The position numbers and the translations under genes were made by a program. Below, piece by piece: positions 35,695 to 45,004 of a stretch of DNA of 64,000 nucleotides (within the stretch, counting starts at the first letter, position 1; each line of letters begins with the position of its first letter). Source of the DNA: an uncultured Treponema sp. (GTDB taxonomy: Bacteria; Spirochaetota; Spirochaetia; Treponematales; Treponemataceae); assembly GCA_934718065.1 (NCBI GenBank), contig CAKUZR010000013.1, forward strand, positions 1 through 64,000. Reading direction: 5' to 3'. A model generated the notes under the pieces. It saw only the letters and a list, made by a program, of their open reading frames with translations. It searched no databases and was not told the DNA's origin.

Positions 35695-38052
35695 ATTTCC
35701 TCCTGTCAGTTTTTCAGCAGATTTTTTCGCTTTTTTATCATGCTTTGGATTTCTGATATTTGCAAGATTCAGCCGCAAAGCATTTGAAACAACGCAAAAA
35801 CTTGAAAGGCTCATGGCCGCGGCTCCGAACATTGGATTCATGCTGAGCCCGAACGCATGGAAATAAACTCCAGCGGCAAGCGGAATCAGCGCAATATTGT
35901 AGAAAAACGCCCAGAACAAGTTTTCGTGGATATTTTTCAAGGTTTTTCGGCTCAATCTGATTGCAGCGGAAACATCAGAAAGTGAATTTTTCACCAGAAC
36001 AACGCTTGCGGCATCCAGCGCGACATCAGTTCCAGCGCCAACAGCCATTCCTGTGTCCGCGGCGGTAAGGGCAGGCGCATCGTTTATTCCGTCACCGACC
36101 ATGCAGGTTTTTCCGAGCTTTTTAAATTCTTTCACAACTTTTTCTTTTCCGTCCGGAAGAACGCCGGCGATAACCTGGTCAACTCCGGCTTTTCGCCCGA
36201 TTGCGTTCGCGGTTTTTTCATTGTCGCCGGTAAGAAGCACAACTTTTATTCCCATGTTTTTCAGCTCGGAAATTGCTTTCGGACTGTCGTCTTTTAGAAC
36301 ATCGGAAACGGCGATTATTCCAAGGAATTTTTCGTTTTCCGCAAAGAAAAGGGGAGTTTTTCCTTCTTCTGAAAGTTTTTCTGCCTGCGCAAGAATATTT
36401 TCATCAATTGAATTTGGAACGATTTTTTTCAGATAATTTAAATTTCCGCCATAAAGATTTGCTCCGTTCAGATTTGCTTTAAGTCCGTTCCCCGGCACAG
36501 AAGAAAAATCTTTTACATCTGAAATTTTTATTCCGGCTTCTTCCGCTTTTTTCATTACAGCCTTGCTAAGCGGATGCTCGCTTTTTGATTCAAGGGAAGC
36601 CGCTTTTTCAATAAGCTCATTTCCGGAGATTTGGTTCGGAATTATATCGGTAACAAGCGGCTCGCCACGGGTTACAGTTCCAGTTTTGTCCAGCAAGACA
36701 ATCTGCGTTTTTCCAGTTTCTTCCAGGCTTTCCGACGTTTTAAAAAGAATTCCGTTTTTTGCGCCGATTCCGTTTCCAACCATAATCGCCACAGGAGTTG
36801 CGAGTCCAAGAGCGCACGGGCAGCTTACAACAAGAACGGAAATTGCCCGGCTCAGGCTGAATGAAAATTCCGCGCCAACCAAAAGCCAGACCGCAAATGT
36901 TAAAACTGAAATCGCCAGAACAGCAGGAACGAAAATTCCAGAAACCTTGTCCGCGACTTTTGCGATAGGAGCTTTTGTGGCCGCAGAATCGCTGACCATC
37001 TGGATTATCTGGGAAAGCGTTGTGTCTTCGCCGATTCTTGTGGCGCAGCATTTTATAAATCCGCTTTGGTTTATTGTTCCAGCCGAAACATTGTCGCCGG
37101 CGGCTTTGTCAACCGGAATTGATTCGCCGGTAAGCGCAGACTCGTTTACTGCGGAATTTCCTTCAATGATTTTTCCGTCAACAGGAATATTTTCTCCGGG
37201 ACGCACCACAAAAATATCGCCGGTTTTTACTTCTTCAATCAGAACTTCTGTTTCTTTTCCATCCTGAATCAAAGTTGCGGTTTTTGGAGCAAGTTTCATC
37301 AGGCTTTCAAGCGCGTTTGTTGTCTTTCCTTTTGAAACCGCCTCCAGAAGTTTTCCGACTGTAATCAGAGTTACAATCATCGCCGCGCTTTCAAAATATA
37401 AATTGTGCATTAAAAACATTGATTTTTCAGAATCGCCGGCCAAAGCGGAATCTGTCATTTCAAAAAGCTGAAAAGTGCTGTACAGAAAAGAAATTCCCGA
37501 GCCCATCGCTACAAGCGTGTCCATGTTCGGCGCACCGTGAAAAAGGCTTTTGAATCCGTTCACGAAGAATTTTTTGTTTATGAGCATAACCGCAAAGGCA
37601 AGAATCATTTCCACAAGTCCCATTGCAACGTGGTTTCCGCCGTATTTCATGAACCAGGAAGGAATCGGCCAGCTCCACATTACGTGCCCCATGGTCAAAT
37701 ACATCAGAACCGCCAGAATCACCGCAGACCACACAAGCCTTTTTTTCAGGACGGGAGTTTCTTTGTCTTTCAGAAGAGTTTCTTCATCCGCATTATTATT
37801 TTTAATAGAAGAATTTTGCCCGGATTTCGCCGTTTTTGCTGACCGGGATTTTTTTTCGATTTTTTCAGCGTCATATCCTGCATTTTTGACCGCAGCCACG
37901 ATTTCTTCAGGAGCTGCAGTTCCTTCAACGCCCATAGAATTTGTCAGAAGGCTTACCGCGCAGCTGGTTACGCCCGGAACTTTTGAAACCGCTTTTTCAA
38001 CGCGGGAAACGCAGGCGGCGCAGCTCATTCCGGAAACTGAATATTTTTCCAT
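35485..38052 (-). CDS. copA: copper-exporting P-type ATPase CopA with C-terminal CopZ-like domain
   Basis: This 855-aa inner-membrane ATPase pumps Cu(I) out of the cytosol. The N-terminal metal domain has GMSCAAC (Cys11, Cys14). Eight membrane spans, the CPC transport motif (VSCPCALGLATP), the phosphorylation site DKTGT and the GDGINDAPAL hinge are all present. Unusually, a second heavy-metal domain (GMMCQHC) is fused at the C-terminus after a Lys-rich linker. The fusion point has an internal AGGAGG followed by ATG at 35694, so a free CopZ-like chaperone may also be made. AzlD lies upstream. Confidence 0.94.
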   Translation of the reverse strand: MEKYSVSGMSCAACVSRVEKAVSKVPGVTSCAVSLLTNSMGVEGTAAPEEIVAAVKNAGYDAEKIEKKSRSAKTAKSGQNSSIKNNNADEETLLKDKETPVLKKRLVWSAVILAVLMYLTMGHVMWSWPIPSWFMKYGGNHVAMGLVEMILAFAVMLINKKFFVNGFKSLFHGAPNMDTLVAMGSGISFLYSTFQLFEMTDSALAGDSEKSMFLMHNLYFESAAMIVTLITVGKLLEAVSKGKTTNALESLMKLAPKTATLIQDGKETEVLIEEVKTGDIFVVRPGENIPVDGKIIEGNSAVNESALTGESIPVDKAAGDNVSAGTINQSGFIKCCATRIGEDTTLSQIIQMVSDSAATKAPIAKVADKVSGIFVPAVLAISVLTFAVWLLVGAEFSFSLSRAISVLVVSCPCALGLATPVAIMVGNGIGAKNGILFKTSESLEETGKTQIVLLDKTGTVTRGEPLVTDIIPNQISGNELIEKAASLESKSEHPLSKAVMKKAEEAGIKISDVKDFSSVPGNGLKANLNGANLYGGNLNYLKKIVPNSIDENILAQAEKLSEEGKTPLFFAENEKFLGIIAVSDVLKDDSPKAISELKNMGIKVVLLTGDNEKTANAIGRKAGVDQVIAGVLPDGKEKVVKEFKKLGKTCMVGDGINDAPALTAADTGMAVGAGTDVALDAASVVLVKNSLSDVSAAIRLSRKTLKNIHENLFWAFFYNIALIPLAAGVYFHAFGLSMNPMFGAAAMSLSSFCVVSNALRLNLANIRNPKHDKKAKKSAEKLTGGNMSTEKILKVEGMMCQHCEKHVKEALEKIDGVQEATADHEKKQVLVKLSKDVPESEFEKAISDAGYTFVK

Positions 38053-38070
38053 AAAACAAAACCTCCAAAA

Positions 38071-38409
38071 TCAAAATGCAAATTGAACTAAAAGCATGTA
38101 AACAGCAGTCCCTCCGGCAATTGCAACCATCATATTTTTCTTTGAGATGATATACAAAATTGCTGTTGAAAAAATTCCGATAAACTCGGGAATTCCGTGG
38201 CTTCCCTGAAAAACATCAACTCCTTTTAAACAGTAGACCACAAGCATCGCAAAAATCGCGGAAGGAAGCGCTTTTCCAAGGTAATGAATATATTCTGGAA
38301 CCGGCTTTGAGCTTCTGAAAATAATAAACGGCAAAAATCTTGTAAGCAAAGTTCCGGCCGCGCAAATTCCAATTATAACCGCACGTTGAAAAAAAGGCAT
38401 TTCGGTCAT
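38071..38409 (-). CDS. azlD: branched-chain amino-acid exporter small subunit AzlD
   Basis: This 112-aa protein with four hydrophobic segments is the small partner of AzlC. The landmark TRFLPFIIFRSSKPVPEYIHYLGKALPSA matches the AzlD family. Together they export branched-chain amino acids or analogues. The start overlaps the azlC stop by four bases. Confidence 0.9.
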   Translation of the reverse strand: MTEMPFFQRAVIIGICAAGTLLTRFLPFIIFRSSKPVPEYIHYLGKALPSAIFAMLVVYCLKGVDVFQGSHGIPEFIGIFSTAILYIISKKNMMVAIAGGTAVYMLLVQFAF

Positions 38410-39116
38410 TGTTCAAGTTCTCCAAATTTTTCAATAGGTTTTCTGAAAAGCGAAAGAAGCAGAAGAATGCAAATCATCGCCGGAATCATAAAAGAATCTT
38501 TTCCAAAAACCAAAAGACAGCCAAGCGTTGAAACAAAACCAATCAGGGCAGTGTAGTGCTTTTTTTCTTTCAGAAGCCTGTCCACAAAAATCACCGTGAA
38601 CATTGCGGTAAGAACGAAATCCAGGCCTTTTGTGTTGAATGTTATCAGCGAACCGAAAATTCCGCCCATCGTTGCGCCGAAAACCCAGTAAAATTGATCC
38701 AAAAATGAAATCCATGTGTAAAACCATCCGCGGTCAATTCCTTCTGGAACTTCCGCAGTGTAATTCACGGAAAAAGTTTCATCGCACATCGAGTAAATAA
38801 GGTAGATTTTTTTCCAGCCGAGCCCCTTGAATTTTTCGAGCATCGAGATTCCGTAAAAAAGATGCCGCGCCTGAACCATCAAAGTTATAAGAAGAGCCTG
38901 AAGCGGCGCAAACGGTGAAAGAAGCATTGTCACGGTGATAAATTCCAGCGAGCCGCCGAAAATCAGAATCGCCATTGCAAAAGGATACCAAAAACTGAAG
39001 CCGGAAATATTCATATAAAGCCCATAGGCAAACCCCAGAAACAGAAATCCTGCCAAAATTGGAATTGTATGGGGAAAAGCTGCTTTCAAGGCCGGCAAAA
39101 CTTTAGTTGAGCGCAT
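38406..39116 (-). CDS. azlC: branched-chain amino-acid exporter large subunit AzlC
   Basis: This 236-aa polytopic protein has the AzlC family pattern: AFPHTIPILAGFLFLGFAYGLYM at the start, then GGSLEFITVTML, ARHLFYGISMLEKFK and a CDETFSVNY loop. It forms the exporter with AzlD. The start region follows a short intergenic gap after the convergent/divergent trxB-like gene. No specific regulator is adjacent. Confidence 0.92.
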   Translation of the reverse strand: MRSTKVLPALKAAFPHTIPILAGFLFLGFAYGLYMNISGFSFWYPFAMAILIFGGSLEFITVTMLLSPFAPLQALLITLMVQARHLFYGISMLEKFKGLGWKKIYLIYSMCDETFSVNYTAEVPEGIDRGWFYTWISFLDQFYWVFGATMGGIFGSLITFNTKGLDFVLTAMFTVIFVDRLLKEKKHYTALIGFVSTLGCLLVFGKDSFMIPAMICILLLLSLFRKPIEKFGELEQ

Positions 39117-39163
39117 ACGAATATTTTATAAATAATCAGGATTCAAGGCAACAAGTTTGTGTT

Positions 39164-40084
39164 TCAATAAGTTTGCAGATTTTTTGCGTATTCCGCGGCG
39201 AAAATTCCAGCGGTTGCGCCGTCGCTTGCGGCCGTCACAATCTGCCGCAAGGGTTTTGAACGCACATCTCCGGCAATAAAAAGTCCTGGAACAGAAGTTG
39301 CCATTTTTTCATCTGTTTTTATGTAGCCGTTTTCGTCTTTTTCCAGGGTTTCCAGCAAATTCGCACGCGGATTCATTCCTACAAAAATAAAAACCGCATC
39401 TGTTTCAATAGAAGAAATTTGATGGTTTTCAACGTTTTCAACATTGATTCCAGAAACTTTTTCTTCTCCGGTTATTTCTTTTGCAATTGAATTAAAATGC
39501 ACCGAAATTTTGCTGCTTGAAAGAATTTTTTCCGCAATTGATTTTGCCGCTCTAAGCTCATTCCGCCTGTGAATCAGCTCAACGCGGGAAGCGATATTTG
39601 CAAGATACAGAGCCTCGGAGCATGCGCTGTCGCCACCGCCAACCACCGCAACTTTTTTGTTTTTGAAAAATGGACCGTCGCAGACCGCGCAGTATGAAAC
39701 TCCACGGCCGGCAAGTCTTTCTTCGCCGGGAATTCCCAGTTTGCTGTGAGTTGCTCCAGCCGCATAAATTACGGATTTTGCCGCAAATTCATTTTTTCCG
39801 GTTTTTACAAAAAACAGATTGTTTTTCTTGTCGATGGACAAAACTTCCGCGTAGACAATTTTTGCGCCGAACGATTCAGCTTGTTCAGCCAGATTTTGAA
39901 TAAACGCGCTTCCGTTTGCCGCTGGAAAAATTCCCGGATAATTTTCAAGATTATTTATTTCAAGTGCCTGTCCGCCGCCGCCAGAATCTATCACAACCGA
40001 GTCCATTCCAGAGCGCGCCGCATAAAGTCCAGCTGAAAGTCCAGCCACGCCGCCGCCGATAATTACAATATCTTTGCTTTCCAT
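39164..40084 (-). CDS. trxB: thioredoxin reductase-like FAD/NADPH oxidoreductase
   Basis: The 306-aa flavoprotein has an N-terminal FAD motif GGGVAGLSAGLYAARSG and the redox-active YCAVCDG (Cys132, Cys135). An NADPH motif VVGGGDSACSEAL and the C-terminal FAD-binding PGLFIAGDVR follow. Length and order match bacterial TrxB, which reduces thioredoxin. No thioredoxin gene is nearby, so ferredoxin- or glutaredoxin-like partners remain possible. It is monocistronic. Confidence 0.9.
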   Translation of the reverse strand: MESKDIVIIGGGVAGLSAGLYAARSGMDSVVIDSGGGGQALEINNLENYPGIFPAANGSAFIQNLAEQAESFGAKIVYAEVLSIDKKNNLFFVKTGKNEFAAKSVIYAAGATHSKLGIPGEERLAGRGVSYCAVCDGPFFKNKKVAVVGGGDSACSEALYLANIASRVELIHRRNELRAAKSIAEKILSSSKISVHFNSIAKEITGEEKVSGINVENVENHQISSIETDAVFIFVGMNPRANLLETLEKDENGYIKTDEKMATSVPGLFIAGDVRSKPLRQIVTAASDGATAGIFAAEYAKNLQTY

Positions 40085-40248
40085 AATTTAAAATATATTG
40101 ATTTTAACTCAAAAAGAAAACAAAAAACTTACTTTCCATAATATATGTTCTGTCTACCACAATAAATATATCAATTATCAATTCTTCTCTCTTTTTTTCT
40201 TGGACTTTTTTGCAGAATGTAATTATCTTTTAAATACGGAAAATTTAT

Positions 40249-41133
40249 ATGACAGAACACAATCAAAAAAAATTCTCTGGAGAGCGTGCTGAATATTTTT
40301 CACGGGATTCGCATTATGTGAATTCAACTTTTTTGGATGGCGAGTCGCCTTTGAAGCATGGAAAAAATCTGATTCTTGACCAGACCAGCTTTGAATACAA
40401 ATATCCTTTGTGGGAAACTGAAAATGCAACCGTGCGGAATTCGATTTTTCACGACCTTTCGCGTTCCGGTTTGTGGTACGCAAAAAATACGCGCATTGAA
40501 GACACGGTTATCGAGGCTCCGAAGGAATTCCGCCGCTGCGATGGCGTTTTTTTGAAGAATGTAACTTTTGGCAACGCTGAGGAAACTTTGTGGAGCTGCA
40601 AAAATATTCAGCTTGACCACGTTTATGCAAAAGGCAATTATTTTGCGATGAATTCAGAAAATTTCACGGCAGAAAATTTTGTTCTGGACGGAAATTATTT
40701 TCTTGACGGCGGAAAAAACATTGAAATCCGCAATGCGAGACTGAATTCAAAAGATTCTTTCTGGAACTGCGAAAATGTTACGGTTTACGATTCCTGCATT
40801 TACGGCGAATATCTTGGCTGGCATTCAAAAAATCTGAAATTCGTGAACTGCACTATTGAAAGCAACCAGGGCTTGTGCTATGTTGACGGACTTACGCTTG
40901 AAAACTGCACTCTTGTCAACACTGATCTGGCCTTTGAATATTCAACAAACATAAAAGCGGACGTTGTGAATAAAATTGACAGCGTGAAAAATCCAGGATC
41001 CGGCGTTATAAAAGCCGCTGGAATTGGAACTCTGATTATGAATCCGAAGCGCGTCGATATTTCAAAAACTGAAATTTTGTGCGGAAAAATTGACGAGAAA
41101 TTTTCAGAAGACCCAAATCCGAACGAGCAATAA
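40249..41133 (+). CDS. DUF3737 family beta-helix-like protein
   Basis: The 294-aa protein is built from repeated short strands of the type xNxxFxxxxxLWxxxN (for example NSIFHDLSRSGLWYAKNTRIE and NCENVTVYDSCIYGEYLGWH), giving a parallel beta-helix. It resembles the DUF3737 family of unknown function. There is no signal peptide or catalytic motif. It is followed twelve bases later by the PatB/MalY gene, so the two are likely co-transcribed. Confidence 0.8.
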   Translation: MTEHNQKKFSGERAEYFSRDSHYVNSTFLDGESPLKHGKNLILDQTSFEYKYPLWETENATVRNSIFHDLSRSGLWYAKNTRIEDTVIEAPKEFRRCDGVFLKNVTFGNAEETLWSCKNIQLDHVYAKGNYFAMNSENFTAENFVLDGNYFLDGGKNIEIRNARLNSKDSFWNCENVTVYDSCIYGEYLGWHSKNLKFVNCTIESNQGLCYVDGLTLENCTLVNTDLAFEYSTNIKADVVNKIDSVKNPGSGVIKAAGIGTLIMNPKRVDISKTEILCGKIDEKFSEDPNPNEQ

Positions 41134-41145
41134 TACGGGCGATAA

Positions 41146-42300
41146 ATGAAATTTGATTTTGACAGAATTGTAGACAGAAAAAACACGAATTCCCTGAAAT
41201 GGGACGTGAAAAACGGCGAGCTTCCGCTTTGGGTTGCCGACATGGATTTTGAAACTGCGCCTTGCGTTAGAAAAGCCATTGAAAAACGCGTTTCAAACGG
41301 AATTTTCGGTTACTCAATTGTTCCTGATGAATGGAAAAACAGCTACATTTGCTGGTGGAACCGCCGGCATAAGCTAGAAATTTTGTCAGAATGTCTGATT
41401 TTTTGCACAGGCATTGTTCCTGCGATTTCTTCTTGTGTAAGAAAACTTACTACTCCGGCTGAAAAAGTTCTGCTTCTTACGCCTTGCTACAACATTTTTT
41501 TTAATTCAATAGTGAACAACGGCCGTTTTCCTGTTGAATGTCCGCTTGACTATGACGGAAAAAGATATTCGCTGAATTTTGAACGCCTTGAAAACGGGCT
41601 TTCCGACCCGCAGGTTTCGCTTATGATTTTGTGCAATCCTCAAAATCCGACCGGAAATATCTGGAATAAAAATGAGCTTGCGAAAATCGGCGAGCTTTGC
41701 AAGAAACACGGAGTAACTGTAATCAGCGATGAAATTCATTGCGATGTTGTCCGCCCTGGAAAAGAATATGTTCCGTTTGCGAGTGCATCTGAAACTTGCG
41801 CGGAGATTTCGGTTTCCTGCGTTGCGCCTACAAAATGCTTCAATATTGCAGGAATTAATTCCGCCGCTGTCATTGTGAAAAATCAGTTTTTGCGGCATAA
41901 AGTCTGGCGCGCTCTGAACACGGATGAAGTTGCCGAGCCGAATGCGTTTGCAGTTGATGCCACAATCGCGGCTTTCAACGAGGGCGGAGAATGGCTTGAT
42001 GCGCTGAATGAATATCTTTTTAAAAACCGGGAATATGCGGCGGCGCGGATAAATTCCCTGAAAAACGGATTTTCCGCTGTGGATTCAGATTCAACTTATC
42101 TGCTTTGGGTGGATTTGCACCAGAACGGCGATGAATTTGCCGCGGAACTGCGCAGGAAAACCGGTCTTTACATAAATGGCGGCAGTGAATACGGAAAAGC
42201 CGGCGAAAATTTCGTGCGAATCAACTTGGCGTGTCCTAGGAAAATCCTGAAAGATGCGATGGACCGCTTTGAAAGATTTTCAAAAACGCTGAAAATATAA
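41146..42300 (+). CDS. PatB/MalY-type PLP-dependent cystathionine beta-lyase
   Basis: The 384-aa fold-type I aminotransferase-family protein has LPLWVADMDFETAPCV at the start, the hallmark of MalY/PatB C-S lyases. It also has LCNPQNPTGNIW, ISDEIHCDVVRPG (PLP Asp) and the Schiff-base Lys in SCVAPTKCFNIAG. It should split cystathionine or cysteine conjugates to thiol, pyruvate and ammonia. The methionine importer metNIQ converges on it, which fits a sulphur amino-acid role. Confidence 0.9.
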   Translation: MKFDFDRIVDRKNTNSLKWDVKNGELPLWVADMDFETAPCVRKAIEKRVSNGIFGYSIVPDEWKNSYICWWNRRHKLEILSECLIFCTGIVPAISSCVRKLTTPAEKVLLLTPCYNIFFNSIVNNGRFPVECPLDYDGKRYSLNFERLENGLSDPQVSLMILCNPQNPTGNIWNKNELAKIGELCKKHGVTVISDEIHCDVVRPGKEYVPFASASETCAEISVSCVAPTKCFNIAGINSAAVIVKNQFLRHKVWRALNTDEVAEPNAFAVDATIAAFNEGGEWLDALNEYLFKNREYAAARINSLKNGFSAVDSDSTYLLWVDLHQNGDEFAAELRRKTGLYINGGSEYGKAGENFVRINLACPRKILKDAMDRFERFSKTLKI

Positions 42301-42339
42301 AAAAATCCGCGGATGATTTTAGAAGTCCGCGGATTTTTT
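42301..42339. terminator. bidirectional terminator between the lyase gene and metQ
   Basis: AAAAATCCGCGGA (42301-42313) and TCCGCGGATTTTT (42326-42338) form a perfect 13-bp stem with A- and T-runs on both sides. It serves both convergent transcripts. Confidence 0.85.
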
Positions 42340-42357
42340 ATCTGCCAGTTTAACAGT

Positions 42358-43137
42358 TTAGAAAGCTGCTACAACTTCGCCGTTCGGATAGCGGTTGTTG
42401 ATGTAGTCTTTTACTTTCTGGCTCTGAAGTGCTTTTGCCAAAGCCTTGATTTCCGGCTTGTCTTCGCTGCCCTGTTTTACAACAAGATAGTTTACATAAG
42501 GAGAAGAAGAGCCTTCAACAAAAAGTCCGTCTTTTTTAGCTGAAAGTCCAGCTGGAAGCGCATAGTTTCCGTTGATAACCGCGCCGTCAACATCATTCAG
42601 AACACGTGGAAGAGATGGGCCTTCAATTTCGCGGAATTTAATCTTCAACGGATTGTTTTTTACATCAACTGGAGTTGCTTCAATTCCTGCGCCGTCTTTC
42701 AAAGTGATAAGTCCAGCTTCCTGAAGAAGAAGAAGCGCTCTAGCCTCGTTTGTCGGGTCATTCGGGATTGCGATTACAGCCTTTTTCTTAAAATCTTTGA
42801 TTGAGCTTACTTTTTTTGAATACAAAGCGAACGGCTCAACATGAATTCCTGCAACTGCAACAAGGTGAGTTCCCTTTTCCTTGTTGAAAGACTGCATATA
42901 TGGCAAGTGCTGGTCAAAATTTGCGTCGATGTCACCAGCTTCAAGAGTTTCGTTCAATGTCGGGTAATCTGTCATTTCAATTACCTGAAGATTGATTCCT
43001 TCGGCTTTCAAGTCATCTTTGATAAGATTCAAAATGTCAGCGTGCGGCTCTGGTGTCGCGCCTACTTTCAATGTTTTCTGGGCATTTACAGAAGCAATAG
43101 CCAATGCAGCCGCAGCAAAAGCGATAATCTTTTTCAT
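42358..43137 (-). CDS. metQ: D-methionine-binding protein MetQ
   Basis: This 259-aa solute-binding protein of the NlpA/MetQ family has KTLKVGATPEPHADILNLIKDDL at the mature start, LEAGDIDANFDQHLPYM and AIPNDPTNEARALLLLQEAGLI in the middle, and a typical C-terminal SDKPEIKALAKALQS-like end. The signal peptide ends at VNA-QK and lacks a lipobox cysteine, so it is soluble in the periplasm rather than a lipoprotein, which is unusual for MetQ. It is the last gene of metNIQ. Confidence 0.94.
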   Translation of the reverse strand: MKKIIAFAAAALAIASVNAQKTLKVGATPEPHADILNLIKDDLKAEGINLQVIEMTDYPTLNETLEAGDIDANFDQHLPYMQSFNKEKGTHLVAVAGIHVEPFALYSKKVSSIKDFKKKAVIAIPNDPTNEARALLLLQEAGLITLKDGAGIEATPVDVKNNPLKIKFREIEGPSLPRVLNDVDGAVINGNYALPAGLSAKKDGLFVEGSSSPYVNYLVVKQGSEDKPEIKALAKALQSQKVKDYINNRYPNGEVVAAF

Positions 43138-43254
43138 ATATTATCCTCCAAAATTTCTTTTGTAAAATCACTAATTTCCTAGCGATTTAGTATGATTAAT
43201 TTATACCTTGATGTTTAAAAAGTGTCAACGGTTTTTAGCGTTTTTTTTCAAAAA

Positions 43255-43908
43255 TTATCTCTTGCTCATCATGTGGTTTGTGATTTTTGTTCCAATAAAC
43301 TGAATCAAAGCGACAAGAATAATAATTACGATTACAGACGCAACCATGATTCCTGTGCGGAAACGCTGGTAGCCGTAGCGGATTGCCAGATCGCCAAGCC
43401 CTCCGCCGCCAAGAGTTCCAGCCATTGCGGAATATCCAATCAGCGTGATTATTGTGAGTGTAACTCCCGAAATAACTGAAGGCATTGCCTCCGGAACCAG
43501 GACTTTGTAAATAATCTGCCAGTTTGTTGAGCCCATTGCCCTTGCCGCCTGAACCATTCCGCTGTCAACTTCGTTCAGGGAAGTTTCTGTGATTCTGGCA
43601 ACAAATGGAGTTGCCGCGATTGCAAGCGGAACAATTGTAGGCGCAGTTCCAATCGCGCTTCCAAGCACAAAACGCGTAAAAGGAAGAAGAACAATCATCA
43701 GGATTACAAAAGGGAACGAACGCAAAACATCAATTATTCGGCTCAGCACAATATTGAAAACCGGCCGAGGCGTAATTCCGAATTTATTTGTTATGTTCAG
43801 AAGAATTCCAAGCGGAAAACCCAGAACCAGCGCAAAAAAGGCGGAAAAAAATGTCATTATCAAAGTTTCAAGGGTTGACTGCCCTACTAAAGTCAAAATC
43901 TGGCTCAT
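43255..43908 (-). CDS. metI: methionine ABC transporter permease MetI
   Basis: This 217-aa permease with five spans has family motifs GQSTLETLIMTFFSAFFALVLGFPLG and the EAA-like loop MVQAARAMGSTNWQIIYKVLVPEAMPS. It pairs with MetN. Its start overlaps the metN stop by four bases; metQ follows about 117 bases later. Confidence 0.94.
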   Translation of the reverse strand: MSQILTLVGQSTLETLIMTFFSAFFALVLGFPLGILLNITNKFGITPRPVFNIVLSRIIDVLRSFPFVILMIVLLPFTRFVLGSAIGTAPTIVPLAIAATPFVARITETSLNEVDSGMVQAARAMGSTNWQIIYKVLVPEAMPSVISGVTLTIITLIGYSAMAGTLGGGGLGDLAIRYGYQRFRTGIMVASVIVIIILVALIQFIGTKITNHMMSKR

Positions 43909-44951
43909 AGTTTTTCTCCTTCAAAAGATTCTTCCTGAACCGAAACGTTGTTTTCATTAAGAAAAGCAATCGCCTTCTCAATTTCCGGTTTTTCACCGAT
44001 TATATCAACAATCATAGTTCCAACCTGGCTTTCAGGAAGTTTTTCGATTCCTGCGGCAAGAATATTGAAATCTACGTTGAATTTTTTCGTTGTTTTGCTC
44101 AAAATCGGCTCGCCGGAAGATTCTCCGGCAAATCTGAGCGAATATTTTCCGCCCTTCGACCATTTCACCAGGCTTGACGAAGTGTTTTTCACCGCTTCAT
44201 CGTTTGTGTGGGAAATATTTCTTAAGAAATCTTTTGTTGTTTCAGTCTGCGGATTTGCAAACAAGTCTGAAACAGTTCCCTGCTCCACAACCGCTCCGTT
44301 TTCAATTACGGCAACCTGGTCGCACGCGTCACGGACAACTTCCATCTGGTGTGTAATCATCACAACCGTAAGGTTCATCTTTTTCTGAATGTCGCGGATA
44401 AGCTCAAGAATTGAACGCGTTGTCTGAGGATCGAGCGCGCTGGTCGCTTCATCACAGAAAAGAATATCTGGATTTGTTGCAAGCGCGCGTGCAATTGCGA
44501 TGCGCTGTTTCTGTCCGCCGGAAAGAGTGCTGATTGGCGCATTTTCGCGGTCGTCAAGTCCAACAAGGCTCAGCATTTCTTTTACCCGCGCGGCAATTTC
44601 TTTTTTTGGAGTTCCGCAAATTTCAAGCGGATACGCAATATTTTTTCCGGCTGTTCTTGAAGTAAAAAGATTGAAATTCTGGAAAATCATCCCGATTTTT
44701 CTTCGCTGGGCAATAAGCTGCGCTTTTGGAAGATTGTCAACACGCTTCTCGCCGTAATAAACCGCGCCGGAATCTGGAGTTTCAAGCAGGCTGACAAGGC
44801 GGACAAGCGAGCTTTTTCCGGCTCCGCTTTTTCCGATTATTCCAAAAATTTTGTTTTCCGGAATGTCAAGTGAAACATTGCTGACAGCCTTTATTTTTGA
44901 GCCGTCTTTTGAACGATATGTTTTGTTTAGATTTTCAAGTTTAATTTTCAT
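43905..44951 (-). CDS. metN: methionine ABC transporter ATP-binding protein MetN
   Basis: The 348-aa ATPase has Walker A GKSGAGKSS, signature LSGGQKQRIAIA and Walker B ILFCDEATSALDP. A C-terminal NIL regulatory domain (about residues 260-348), which in MetN senses methionine and inhibits transport, is present. It leads the metNIQ operon behind a long structured leader with its own promoter. Confidence 0.94.
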   Translation of the reverse strand: MKIKLENLNKTYRSKDGSKIKAVSNVSLDIPENKIFGIIGKSGAGKSSLVRLVSLLETPDSGAVYYGEKRVDNLPKAQLIAQRRKIGMIFQNFNLFTSRTAGKNIAYPLEICGTPKKEIAARVKEMLSLVGLDDRENAPISTLSGGQKQRIAIARALATNPDILFCDEATSALDPQTTRSILELIRDIQKKMNLTVVMITHQMEVVRDACDQVAVIENGAVVEQGTVSDLFANPQTETTKDFLRNISHTNDEAVKNTSSSLVKWSKGGKYSLRFAGESSGEPILSKTTKKFNVDFNILAAGIEKLPESQVGTMIVDIIGEKPEIEKAIAFLNENNVSVQEESFEGEKL

Positions 44952-45004
44952 TTTGATTAATCTTTTGCTTTACGGGTTTTGAAATCCGCTCCTGAAATAA
45001 AAAA

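Noticed and set aside
36563..37267. 234-codon frame opposite copA
   Set aside because: Antisense to the conserved ATPase core; no motif or ribosome site.
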